DNA of 64,000 nt. Source: CBDFMR01 sp965249765 (lineage in GTDB: Bacteria > Bacteroidota > Bacteroidia > Chitinophagales > Saprospiraceae). Shown piece by piece: positions 10,061 to 18,614 of the stretch. The DNA lies in the NCBI GenBank assembly GCA_965249765.1, contig CBDFMR010000005.1, positions 930,001-994,000 of the forward strand. The letters run 5' to 3'. A program made the translations under genes and the position numbers. Position 1 is the stretch's first letter. Each line of letters opens with the position of its first letter. The notes beneath the pieces were generated by a model that was not told the origin of the DNA, did no database searches, and worked only from the letters and a program-made list of their open reading frames with translations.

Positions 10061-10292
10061 CTGCTCGTTTTGTAAGGGGGCAAAGATACTATTGGCGAGG
10101 TTCGATAACACTGAATTTGGGAAAAAGATCAGTTTTTATAAGGAAATGAATTTGTTTTTTGATGGTTTAGGGATCATTGATCTTCAATTTATTTTCTACG
10201 ACTAGTAATCTGCAACTATCGCCACTCACAGAACCATCAAATTATAAGAATTCAGAATAGTCGAAGATATTTTCTAACTTAGGTATATCAAC

Positions 10293-11410
10293 GGCTTTGT
10301 TGCATGAATGGATGATAAAAGATATGGAGATAGTATCTTTGAGAGACCAACCTTACAAAGCAAGCCACATGACAAAGCAACAAACTAAGGTTGGGGGAAA
10401 GCAAAAAAAGCAGAAGAAAAACAAGTATAAGATCACAAATTGGAGAGAATACAATAGGAGTCTTGTAAAACGAGGAGACATAACAATATGGTTTGATGAG
10501 GCCTTATTAGACTGCTGGTATTACCAAGGTCCTAATCAAAAAGGAGCCCAGTATAAATATTCACAACAATGCATGAGGAGCTTGCTACAGCTCAAAGTAG
10601 TATTTGGGTTGAAGTACCGACAATTAGAGGGTTTTGCCAGTTCATTGTTAGGCATGATGGGGATAGAATTGAGCGTTCCGAGCTATTGTCAAATAAGCTG
10701 TAGGGCAAAACGATTAGAGGTAAATATAGAAGTTTCCAAGTCAAGCGGACCGCTATTTATAGTATTTGATTCAACGGGACTCAAGGTGTATGGAGAGGGG
10801 GAATGGAAGGTGCGAAAGCATGGATACAATAAGCGTCGGACGTGGGGTAAGCTACATTTGGGAGTAGATGAAAAGACAGGATATATACATGCACAGGTAT
10901 TGACAAAAAATAGCAAAGGAGATGGGGATGCCCAGCAGGTTCCACAATTATTGGATCAAGTGAAAAGCCCAATAGACCGCTTTGGAGGTGATGGAGCCTA
11001 TGATACATATGAGATATGGGAAATGCTCAAGGAAAAACAGATAGAAGGTATAATACCTCCACAGGAAAATGCAATGTACTGGGTAGATGAAAATGACGAG
11101 TTACTGGATCTTGATCGCAATGAGATAATCAAGAAAATAGAAAAGGTGGGTCGAAAGAAATGGAAACAGCAAAGTGGATACCACAGACGGAGTTTATCAG
11201 AAACAGCAATGTTTCGATTCAAGGCAATATTTGGTCCACAGCTATATTCTCGACGATTTGAAACCCAGCAAAGAGAGGCTGCCATAAAAGTAGCTTGCTT
11301 AAATAAAATGACAGGGATTGGTATGCCCGTTTGCCAAAAAGTAGCTTAACCAAATGATTAATCAAGCGATAGCTAAGCTATTTTTAAAAAATTATTCATG
11401 CAACAAAGCC
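10293..11410 (+). mobile_element. IS5-family (IS903-like) insertion sequence, complete
   Basis: The ends are perfect 17-bp inverted repeats: GGCTTTGTTGCATGAAT at 10293-10309 and ATTCATGCAACAAAGCC at 11394-11410. GGCTTTGTTG ends are typical of the IS903 group of IS5. The element is 1,118 bp with one transposase. The 9 bases on each side differ (left TATATCAAC, right ATACAGGAG), so no target duplication survives. This suggests a deletion or recombination next to the element after insertion, which fits the missing 5' part of the transposase gene on its right. Confidence 0.9.
10312..11349 (+). CDS. IS5-family transposase (IS903 group)
   Basis: A DDE transposase of about 345 residues. The first Asp lies in FDSTGLKVYGEGEWKVRKHG, a phrase characteristic of the IS903 group; the second is in GDGAYD; and the Glu is in HRRSLSETAMFRFK. 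The first ATG inside the left inverted repeat region is at 10312, with another at 10324. The N-terminus has a lysine-rich stretch (KQKKQKKNKYK) likely to touch DNA. No frameshift or stop was seen, so the enzyme should be active. Confidence 0.92.
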   Translation: MIKDMEIVSLRDQPYKASHMTKQQTKVGGKQKKQKKNKYKITNWREYNRSLVKRGDITIWFDEALLDCWYYQGPNQKGAQYKYSQQCMRSLLQLKVVFGLKYRQLEGFASSLLGMMGIELSVPSYCQISCRAKRLEVNIEVSKSSGPLFIVFDSTGLKVYGEGEWKVRKHGYNKRRTWGKLHLGVDEKTGYIHAQVLTKNSKGDGDAQQVPQLLDQVKSPIDRFGGDGAYDTYEIWEMLKEKQIEGIIPPQENAMYWVDENDELLDLDRNEIIKKIEKVGRKKWKQQSGYHRRSLSETAMFRFKAIFGPQLYSRRFETQQREAAIKVACLNKMTGIGMPVCQKVA

Positions 11411-12351
11411 ATACAGGAGCAAGACATGAGTTTAGGAATGGGTTTTGTAATTGCATCAATTCCTCATTGTTTACCTACTTTACGACAACGTTTTCAAAAA
11501 GTCGTATCAATTTTCTGGAAATACTGCGTCAGTCAAGAAGAGATTATCAAATCAATGAAACGAGCCTTTCGTATGTTAAAAGAGAAAAATTTGCAAGCAA
11601 ATATTACCGGATACTAAGGCAAAGTTATGAAAGTGGTGAGCGAATCTTTGAAGACAAAACGAGCTTAGAAAATTATTTTAACCGCGAGGGAATAACGGCC
11701 CAATACGTCATCAGACAAATAACAGAAGCCTTGTTAATAGGAACTATTGTGGCCCATGGATTTGACCCTAATACTGTGATTCACTCAGACGGAGCAGGTC
11801 AGTTCAATTTATTTGTCCATTCACTATGTTGGAAGCATGCCGAAAGACCTCTGGTAAAACTCAAAAGTTATAATCCAGTTCAACAATCACAATTAGAAAA
11901 CAGAAAGACAGCCTTCTGGCAGTTGTATCAAGCCCTCAAAAAATACAAGAAAACCCCTGATGATGATCTGGCATTGCAATTAAACGAACAATTTGATACC
12001 TTATGCGAACCAGTGATTAACTATTCTTCACTAAATCAGGTATTGGAAAAATTGAGAGAAAACAAAGACCAGCTTCTGGTGGTACTTCTTCGACCTAATA
12101 GTTCTCTGCACAACAATAATTCAGAAAGAGACATCCGCGAATATGTCAAAAGAAGAAAAATAAGTGCCGGCACCAGAAGTGAAAATGGCAGATTGGCAAG
12201 AGATACTTTTTTGTCACTGAAAAAAACCTGTAGAAAGTTAGAAATATCTTTCTGGGAGTATCTTCAGGATCGACTTCAAAATACTCATCTTATCCCTCCT
12301 TTATCTCAGTTAATGATCCAAAAATACCAACTATCTTTTAGAGAAATTTAA
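11411..12351 (+). pseudogene. 5'-truncated IS66-like transposase
   Basis: The frame continues without a start from the right edge of the IS5-like element. It carries the C-terminal two thirds of an IS66-like transposase: SKSRINFLEILR, HSDGAGQFNLFVHSLCWKHAERPL, and the terminal SERDIREYVKRRKISAGTRS...ARDTFLSL. The N-terminal part (in my estimate about 150-200 residues with the helix-turn-helix and first catalytic Asp) is absent, and it is not found left of the IS5-like element either. A translation starting inside the IS5 inverted repeat would give 317 residues but no functional enzyme. The 5' half was probably lost by an IS-adjacent deletion. Confidence 0.8.
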
Positions 12352-12520
12352 TATAGGTATTGAGTACTTACCTCGTAGACACCCATATTTGTCGAAAATT
12401 GTTGCTTCTTGAAGCTCCTAAGCCAAGTTGGGTTAAGGGCTTTAAATATTAAGCAGACTGGTGAATTCAATAGACAATAGGAGAATTCCCATCTTTGATA
12501 GTAGTTTTTTAGATTTCTTG

Positions 12521-13213
12521 TTAATAGTACTCTACCTTCCTAAGGAATCTTAATGCTAAACTGATCTCAAGGCTTATGTTGCGGATATCACGAGCGCTAA
12601 TTGTCGCTGATTGGTTGTTCCAAGGTACAATGACATTAGGTATGGCAGGTTGCTCGTACTGTTTTGAAAAATCGGGACTGACGGTGATTTCAATGGATCC
12701 TCCAATCAAGTCAGAAAACTTGGTCTCGAAACCACCTCCGATGTTTACACCATAGTTAAATTTATGTACAAAAAGTTCGATAGGGTAGATCGGACTTCCA
12801 AATCTCTCGTACTCTTTAAGATTTGTATTTAATGTGTATTCTAAGCGCACCCCTAGGTGGTAGTAAGGTCGAAATTTGCCGCTGCTACCCAGTCGTCTTT
12901 TGGCACCCAGTGACAATGACAGATTATTGAATTTAAATGAATTAGAGAAAGTGACACTATTGTTGATATTGATGACCCGTATGGCACTTCCTCTTGTATG
13001 ATACCCCAGTTGTGCATAAACGGAACCAGGGGAATCAGGATCGTGGCTTTCTATGAATAGAGCACCATGGAAAGCAAATAGGGGATCCTGATCAAACTGA
13101 TTCCACTTTTGTAATCCAATACTAGGTCCTACCTTCGGACCAAACCAAAAACTTTGTGCCGGTAAGGCATATGTAATAAAAAGAGCAATCGCTACAAGAT
13201 AATATCGACTCAT
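12521..13213 (-). CDS. Predicted outer-membrane beta-barrel protein
   Basis: A 230-residue protein with a signal peptide (MSRYYLVAIALFITYALPAQS, cleavage expected after the AQS region) followed by alternating amphipathic strands and a C-terminal strand ending in an aromatic residue. The N-terminal WFGPKVGPSIG resembles small PorT/outer-membrane barrel proteins of the phylum. The ATG at 13213 is chosen because the longer frame to 13249 adds 12 residues that spoil the signal peptide. It follows the glucosaminidase gene on the same strand, suggesting a shared envelope role; the exact function is unknown. Confidence 0.7.
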   Translation of the reverse strand: MSRYYLVAIALFITYALPAQSFWFGPKVGPSIGLQKWNQFDQDPLFAFHGALFIESHDPDSPGSVYAQLGYHTRGSAIRVININNSVTFSNSFKFNNLSLSLGAKRRLGSSGKFRPYYHLGVRLEYTLNTNLKEYERFGSPIYPIELFVHKFNYGVNIGGGFETKFSDLIGGSIEITVSPDFSKQYEQPAIPNVIVPWNNQSATISARDIRNISLEISLALRFLRKVEYY

Positions 13214-13265
13214 AATTATGATCAAAGGTAATTCATCTTTGAATTTCAACTAAAACATCAGTCCA

Positions 13266-14333
13266 TCAATTTCCTTCAGCGAATAGGTACTCTGCGTCAT
13301 CCATCACTTCTCTCTTACTTTTGAAGTCAGGTCGTGCGATCAACTTTATATTTCCTCTGAGTAGAATCTTCTCTCCCGCGATAGGTTCTGAGCCTTGAGG
13401 AAGGCGGTTCTTTTGATACAAACTACTCAGCTTTAGACCATATTTTTGAGATATGCTGTACATGTCATCTCCTTTTTTGACTGTATGGAATTTCTTGGCT
13501 CCTTCAAAGTCCTTTTTCTTATTCTCAAGATATACAATTGTACCTGCATTAAGTGAATCTCCTTTACTTGCTATTCCTTCATTGTATTTTATAATTTTGT
13601 GCAACTTGACTTTGTAAAGGGCTGCTAGCGACGACGGTGTTTCTTTCTGCTCTGTAATGATGACTCTGAGACCATTTATACGGTCATTCAATTTGTTTCT
13701 TGGGGCAAAAACAGGAGATAATTCATTATTATTCACTGGCTTTCTTTTTATTGTTTCACTCTTGCCATCGGCTTCAGCAATAGATGATTCGCGAGAAGTA
13801 TTTATATCGTATCTGTGCAATTCATATTCTTCGATTATGTGTATGAGTTTTTGCGGATAATATGGGTCAGTCGCATAGCCCGATTTTTTCAATCCTCTTG
13901 CCCAAGATTTGTAATCATCGGTATCTAACGTAAAAAGAAAATCGTACCGCTTTGATTTTCTAGGACCAGCTAGAAAGTCTGAGTGAGCGATAAATGATTC
14001 CTGTACCGATGAGAATTCTCTAAAACAACTTCTCTTAATTTTCCCATCACTATGATATTCGTCATCTTCTTTATAGTAAGTACCACCATCCCACGCTTGA
14101 CCACATTTGATCCCAAAGTGATTATTGGCAACGGTGGCGAGATCGCTTCTACCAAAATCTGATTCCAACATTCCTTGTGCAAGTTTAATCGAAGCTGGTA
14201 TGCCTGTACGTATCATTTCTGACTGCACTATTTCAGCGTAGTCACTCAAGTATTGGTCGACTGGCTGGGCGCTCAATTGAATAATTGCCAATAAGCAAAT
14301 ACTACATGTCAGAAGATTCTTAGGATAGAACAT
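13266..14333 (-). CDS. Glucosaminidase (GH73) with C-terminal LysM domain
   Basis: A peptidoglycan hydrolase, probably exported to the periplasm. After a signal peptide (FYPKNLLTCSICLLAIIQLSAQ) comes a mannosyl-glycoprotein endo-beta-N-acetylglucosaminidase-type domain. Its marks are SIKLAQGMLESDFGRSDLA, with the likely catalytic Glu, followed by NNHFGIKC, SVQESFIAHSDFL and WARGLKKSGYATDP. The C-terminal part has a LysM unit (HTVKKGDDMYSISQKYGL) and a less clear one before it. The ATG at 14333 is preferred over an in-frame TTG at 14354. The barrel-protein gene follows downstream. Confidence 0.88.
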   Translation of the reverse strand: MFYPKNLLTCSICLLAIIQLSAQPVDQYLSDYAEIVQSEMIRTGIPASIKLAQGMLESDFGRSDLATVANNHFGIKCGQAWDGGTYYKEDDEYHSDGKIKRSCFREFSSVQESFIAHSDFLAGPRKSKRYDFLFTLDTDDYKSWARGLKKSGYATDPYYPQKLIHIIEEYELHRYDINTSRESSIAEADGKSETIKRKPVNNNELSPVFAPRNKLNDRINGLRVIITEQKETPSSLAALYKVKLHKIIKYNEGIASKGDSLNAGTIVYLENKKKDFEGAKKFHTVKKGDDMYSISQKYGLKLSSLYQKNRLPQGSEPIAGEKILLRGNIKLIARPDFKSKREVMDDAEYLFAEGN

Positions 14334-14481
14334 TTTTATCAATTTTTGTTTCAAGTCAGCCTATTATATATTATTATAAATTATAATATGAAATAATCAT
14401 GCCGAATTTGAACGAATCATACTGCTTGGCAGTTAATCAGTTGTACATCTATTTGTAAACAATAAAAATCACTTAAATATT

Positions 14482-15090
14482 ATGGCAAATTTAATGGACC
14501 TTCTTCAGGATCAACTGGGAGGAAGTGCCCTCGAATTACTTGCAGGTCAAGTAGGCGGCGGAGATAGAGATAAGACATCAGCGGCAGCAAACATGGCAAT
14601 GAATGTGTTGATGTCAGCCGTGTCTAAGAGTGCAGCAAAGCCAAGAGGACTTTCTGGACTAGCAGGAGCACTTGATAAAGATCACGATGGAAGTATTCTT
14701 GATGACCTTACTGGTCTTCTTTCTGGGAAAAAGGCACAATCTAAATCAGCAGATGGGATGGGAATCCTCTCTCACCTTTTAGGAGGAAGCGTTTTTAATG
14801 CTGTAGAAGCAGTATCTCAGTCTAGTGGAATGGATCGAAATGGTTCTATGAACCTATTGATGAAATTGGCTCCAGTTGTTTTAGGGGTTCTGGGCAAGCA
14901 AAAGAAACAGCAGAGAATGGATAATGGAGGTCTTCTGGATTTCTTGAACCAAAGTCAGCAACAAGTACAACAGAGAAATCCTAAGCAAGGTTTGATCTCT
15001 AAAATTCTTGATAAAGATGGAGATGGCAGTGCAATGGATGAGATCGCCGGCATGGGAATGAAAGTTCTTGGTGGACTTTTTAAGAAATAA
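14482..15090 (+). CDS. DUF937 family protein with two calcium-binding-type loops
   Basis: A 202-residue protein rich in Gly, Leu, Met and Ala, starting MANLMDLLQDQLGGSALELLAGQ, which is typical of DUF937. Two loops, DKDHDGSILDDL and DKDGDGSAMDEI, have the DxDxDG spacing of EF-hand or dockerin calcium loops and are each followed by a Gly/Leu-rich helix, so the protein looks like a duplicated unit. There is no signal peptide. The role of DUF937 proteins is poorly known; a link to envelope stress or calcium is inference. A terminator follows directly. Confidence 0.8.
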   Translation: MANLMDLLQDQLGGSALELLAGQVGGGDRDKTSAAANMAMNVLMSAVSKSAAKPRGLSGLAGALDKDHDGSILDDLTGLLSGKKAQSKSADGMGILSHLLGGSVFNAVEAVSQSSGMDRNGSMNLLMKLAPVVLGVLGKQKKQQRMDNGGLLDFLNQSQQQVQQRNPKQGLISKILDKDGDGSAMDEIAGMGMKVLGGLFKK

Positions 15091-15114
15091 ATTGCAATAA
15101 TCCTTGAGATTGTT

Positions 15115-15152
15115 GAAGCCGCATTTGCGTTAAGCGAATGTGGCTTCTTTCT
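15115..15152 (+). terminator. Rho-independent terminator after the DUF937 gene
   Basis: GAAGCCGCATT and AATGTGGCTTC pair over 11 bases with one G-U pair around a loop of about 11 bases, followed by TTTCTTT. The site lies 25 bases after the stop of the DUF937 gene. Confidence 0.7.
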
Positions 15153-15179
15153 TTAGATTGATGATACATTCCAATGGGG

Positions 15180-15953
15180 TCATGACCGATTGGATAAATA
15201 TCGCACAAACCTTAGGCAATATCTCATAAATGATAATTTACGAGGGAATAAGAATAGCACTTTTAGTCCATGCTTGATAAGTGTTGTAAGAAGTTGCAGG
15301 TATAGAAAGGTAGTTGGCTTGATGTTTATTATTCCATTTCGGAAGTCATCCTTAGCGTCTGGAATCAGGTCAGCAATGCCGAGTAAACCACACATTGAAA
15401 TAAAAAATTGTCCAAATTTGGAGTCATCACTTAAGTCCATTATTGACAAGGTAAGGTCTCCAGTAGCGCGACCTTCAGCCATTACTTGATTATGTAGAAG
15501 ATCGTAATTTGTGGCATGTCGTTTGGCTTCAGTATTCTTAAAAATGATTTTGGAAGCACTGACGAATTGATCGATACTACCTTTGATTTCCAGGTGTTTT
15601 CTTAAAAACCGAAGATGTACTTTCAGTTCCACACTGAGAGTACCGTCCCTGTCCTCAGGGTCTGAACCCAAAAAATCTACAACAGCTCTGGCGTAAGTAT
15701 CTCTATCTTCTTTTAGTTCGATTTCATCCAAATGATGATCGACCATGTCTATAGTGATAATTAGGTGATCTAGTGCGAGTGATGTTTCCTCGTCAAGTTT
15801 TATTCCGAAGGGATCAGTGAGGAAATAGAACTCATTACTTAACTTCTTGTAGATGGGCCTTACTATCAGACCAATCGATGTATGAGAAAGAGGGCATTTG
15901 CTTTTATAACATATCAGACAATCTAAAGTTATCAAAATCTTTACCCACCACAT
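15180..15953 (-). CDS. Unknown protein, possibly isoprenoid-synthase fold
   Basis: A 257-residue, mostly helical protein. Two regions recall class I isoprenoid synthases. One is an acid cluster DMVDHHLDE (residues 69-77), like a first aspartate-rich motif. The other is GLADLIPDAKDDF-type spacing near residue 195 (read here as GIADLIPDAKDDFRNGI), like the second motif of squalene/phytoene synthases. The C-terminus is basic and hydrophobic (LFPRKLSFMRYCLRFVRYL) and could sit at the membrane. The match is by motif shape only, so the call is tentative. It is a single gene between DUF937 and the tonB pseudogene. A palindrome of the GGTCATGACC type overlaps its stop codon. Confidence 0.5.
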   Translation of the reverse strand: MWWVKILITLDCLICYKSKCPLSHTSIGLIVRPIYKKLSNEFYFLTDPFGIKLDEETSLALDHLIITIDMVDHHLDEIELKEDRDTYARAVVDFLGSDPEDRDGTLSVELKVHLRFLRKHLEIKGSIDQFVSASKIIFKNTEAKRHATNYDLLHNQVMAEGRATGDLTLSIMDLSDDSKFGQFFISMCGLLGIADLIPDAKDDFRNGIINIKPTTFLYLQLLTTLIKHGLKVLFLFPRKLSFMRYCLRFVRYLSNRS

Positions 15954-16017
15954 TACTTGAGAGGATCATCTTACTTGTAAGTCGCGGCTTGATTATATCA
16001 CCAGAAAAAGTCAAGTT

Positions 16018-16752
16018 ATGTCATATCAAAGAATGATCCCTTGGGATAAGTACCGATTGGAGTGTTTTCAGATCGCACTCTGCATTGCCCTAGCACTATG
16101 TAATATCGTTGTTAATTATACAACTGAGGCTCAGGTTGTATCCGACCAAATACCATTTTCTGAGGTTTTTGAAGATATAATACAAATTCCTAGAACAGTT
16201 CAAAAGCGAAGGGAAACACCCGTATTAGTTCAGCCTAAAGATGATAAAATAGTCGACATCATTGAGTTTGAAGAACCTGTTCTTCTTACTCTGTGAGTTT
16301 CAGAAAAAATATTGGGAACAGATACCACAACAACTGTAGTGACGTCAATAGAACCTAGAATAGGTCAAGTAATAGATTTACCTGATGAGGAAGAAAATGA
16401 CGAACCTATACTAATGGTGGAGCGGATGCCGTTGTTTGGCGATTGTGACCTAGCTGATGAGGCAAGTAGAAGGGAATATACTGAAACGAACATGCAAGAG
16501 TTTATTTACAGCCATTTGAAGTATCCGACATTGGCAAGAGAAAACTCTCTTCAAGGCCGTGTAATTGTCGAATTTATTGTTGGGAAAGATGGTGTAGTTA
16601 GAGACTACAAAATTCTGCAAGACATAGGAGGTGGTTGTGGAACAGAAGTATTGTCGGTAATTGACAGGATGCCCGATTGGTTGCCGGGAAAGCAGAAAGG
16701 TAAAACCGTTTCTGTAATCTACAGAATACCTGTTGTTTTTCGACTTAGATAA
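16018..16752 (+). pseudogene. TonB-family protein gene with an in-frame TGA
   Basis: One frame of 245 codons interrupted once by TGA at 16294-16296. The first part has a short cytoplasmic start, one membrane helix (FQIALCIALALCNIVV) and the conserved phrase FEDIIQIPRTVQ of Bacteroidota TonB proteins. After the stop the frame continues through an acidic linker to a TonB C-terminal domain: MQEFIYSHLKYPTLARENSLQGRVIVEF, split by no gap, and MPDWLPGKQKGKTVSV. Neither half can work alone: the first lacks the receptor-binding domain, the second lacks an anchor and an ATG. Nonsense mutation is the simplest reading. Confidence 0.75.
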
Positions 16753-16800
16753 ACTAAAGTCAATGTATTTCGTTATTACTATCTAATATAATCTAAGCTT

Positions 16801-17589
16801 ATGAGACTTAAGGTAGTACAAATAGATGCTTTTAGTAATGGACCGTTCACAGGAAATCCAGCGGCGGTGATTTTATTGGATGAATGGCTTACTGACGAAA
16901 GGATGCAACAGATTGCGGAAGAAATAAACCTCTCTGAGACAGCTTTCCTTGTTAAAGAGAATGATCATTTTAATCTTAGGTGGTTTACACCTATCACTGA
17001 AGTAAGGCTGTGTGGTCATGCAACATTGGCATCAGCTCATGCCCTATATGAGGAAATGGGATACGACGGTGATCAGATCACATTCAAGACTAAGAGTGGT
17101 GATCTATTCGTGGAAAGATCAGAATCTGGAGAGTATAGAATGAATTTCCCCTCAGATGTTCCACAGGAGATCGAGGAGTTGTCGTTGATAGAAGATGCCT
17201 TAGGGGTCAAGCCAGAAGGTGTATATCGTGGAATGGATGATTATCTCGTCTTACTCCAGTCAGAGGAAGATGTATTGTCTCTCAATCCAGATTTCAACAA
17301 ATTGCATCGACTAGAAGATTCTAGAGGTACGATCGTTACTGCAAAGGGAAATAAAAAAGACTTTGTTTCAAGAGGCTTTTTCCCGCAATGTGGAATTAAC
17401 GAAGATCCAGCTACAGGATCTGCACATACTGTACTCACACCGTTCTGGGCAGCAAGACTCGGCAAGCTTAATTTTTCCGCAGAGCAACTTAGTAAACGCA
17501 GAGGATACTTCACTTGTGATCTGGAAAATGATCGTGTAATTCTCAAGGGTAAGGCCGTTACCACCATCGTTGGGGAAATGAGGATGTAG
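16801..17589 (+). CDS. PhzF-family isomerase
   Basis: A 262-residue cofactor-free isomerase/epimerase-like protein of the PhzF superfamily. Typical marks are the start VVQIDAFSNGPFTGNPAAV, the catalytic Glu46 in NLSETAF, RWFTPITEVRLCGHATLA, and the C-terminal NEDPATGSAH. Length is normal. The substrate cannot be told: no phenazine genes are near, and most such proteins have unknown substrates. It starts 48 bases after the tonB pseudogene and may have been transcribed with it. Confidence 0.92.
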   Translation: MRLKVVQIDAFSNGPFTGNPAAVILLDEWLTDERMQQIAEEINLSETAFLVKENDHFNLRWFTPITEVRLCGHATLASAHALYEEMGYDGDQITFKTKSGDLFVERSESGEYRMNFPSDVPQEIEELSLIEDALGVKPEGVYRGMDDYLVLLQSEEDVLSLNPDFNKLHRLEDSRGTIVTAKGNKKDFVSRGFFPQCGINEDPATGSAHTVLTPFWAARLGKLNFSAEQLSKRRGYFTCDLENDRVILKGKAVTTIVGEMRM

Positions 17590-17709
17590 GAAAGGTCGAG
17601 AAGGGATTTTTTTTTATAGGCGCAAAGTAGTGTAATAGCTAGAATTTGAAGATGAATATGATCATCGTGTCTTACGGAGTGACAACCTTGAAAGCGAACT
17701 CTATCATCT

Positions 17710-17880
17710 TTAAGGTTCATTCTTTTCTTTAAGTAGGGTTCGATTATTTTTTTTTACTTCTTGATTCGAAAGAAGAGCTTCGATGAGCTTCTTTGTATTG
17801 TTGGAGGAAATATCTTGGTCAAGATTTACTTCTCCTAATGTGAAGTATTTTGAATAATCATAGTGCTCATTTTTTATTCG
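17710..17880 (-). pseudogene. Probable detached C-terminal end of the adjacent membrane protein gene
   Basis: The minus-strand frame reads roughly NEHYDYSKYFTLGEV then NLDQDISSNNTKKLIEALL and a lysine-rich end. It has no sensible start of its own: the only starts are inside the palindromic repeat cluster. It lies directly beyond the repeats that end the gene 17940-18611 on the same strand. I infer that these codons once formed the end of that gene and were cut off when the repeats arrived. This is inference from position and composition, not from a recognised domain. Confidence 0.4.
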
Positions 17881-17889
17881 AAGAAAATA

Positions 17890-18023
17890 CCTCGAGGCTT
17901 GCCTCGGGGTTGAGAGGAAAGTTTGAAAACCTAAGGTTTTCAACTAAACATCAGAGAATTTCGGTTTTTGACCTTCAGGTCAACATGAAACCAGCGAAAT
18001 ACCCCTATGGCTCTGCCTCGGGG
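17890..18023. repeat. Cluster of four palindromes (REP-like) in a gene end
   Basis: Four hairpins follow each other within 134 bases. They are CCTCGAGGC-TT-GCCTCGGGG (17890-17909), GAAAACCT-A-AGGTTTTC (17925-17941), TTGACCT-TC-AGGTCAA (17968-17983) and a CCCC...GGC/GCC...GGGG hairpin (18002-18023). The outer two are alike: both read, on the minus strand, CCCCGAGGCA, a short loop, a complementary arm and GTATTT. This design fits the repetitive extragenic palindromes linked to REP-associated tyrosine transposases. No such transposase gene is in the window. Confidence 0.65.
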
Positions 18024-18611
18024 ATAGTTGGTTTCAAGAAATTCGTTTATTTTCCAAATTGGAATTGAGGTGACTTCATCCATCTTGAAATTTGTATAAA
18101 TTCCGTATCCACTAAGTGACTTACATCGATTGGTTACTTTTCCATTAACATCAGTATATACAAACAACAAATCTATTTTTTTGCCGTCATTGTGACTCAA
18201 ATGTGGAAGTAAAGGAAAACTATTTATGAAAGGGAAATTAGCATCTAAGTATTTTACTTTTATACCGTCCTTTCTAAGCAAACTTGATGTTCTTACGAGC
18301 ACCTCATGGAGTTCTGGAACAACATAGTTTCGATTCATCAAAACATAAGCATAATTTACTGGTGAAATATTTTCACTATTGGAGATTTTCACCCTACCGA
18401 AATACCGAGCCAGGTTTGGAACAACAAGAAGGGAAAGAGCTGAGTATACTACAAGAAAGGTAAGGACAGATTTATTACGAATAGTACTTTTCCACTTTCG
18501 GGAGATTAGTAAACTTAATAACAGAGCTACTCCTCCAATTTGAGTAAGAACTGTAAGGACAATTACGATAGAAATATGGACGTTATTTAAAAAAAAGATC
18601 TCAGTTAGCAA
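17940..18611 (-). CDS. Membrane-anchored protein of unknown function with a repeat-derived C-terminus
   Basis: About 223 residues with two N-terminal membrane helices (ISIVIVLTVLTQIGGVALLL and VLTFLVVYSALSLLVV) and a soluble domain. The last about 30 codons, from roughly NYPRGRAIGV on, are read from the palindromic repeat cluster and look like random translation. The native end is probably the detached piece at 17710-17880. The start is TTG at 18611, 3 bases after the stop of the upstream gene; no ATG is available before residue 90. No family was recognised. Whether the altered protein still works is unknown. Confidence 0.5.
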   Translation of the reverse strand: MLTEIFFLNNVHISIVIVLTVLTQIGGVALLLSLLISRKWKSTIRNKSVLTFLVVYSALSLLVVPNLARYFGRVKISNSENISPVNYAYVLMNRNYVVPELHEVLVRTSSLLRKDGIKVKYLDANFPFINSFPLLPHLSHNDGKKIDLLFVYTDVNGKVTNRCKSLSGYGIYTNFKMDEVTSIPIWKINEFLETNYPRGRAIGVFRWFHVDLKVKNRNSLMFS

Positions 18612-18614
18612 AAA

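Noticed and set aside
9510..10205. A 231-codon frame on the plus strand opposite aspS
   Set aside because: It lies almost wholly antisense to a conserved gene, has no domain and reads as low-complexity Ser/Leu/Arg, as expected for a shadow frame.
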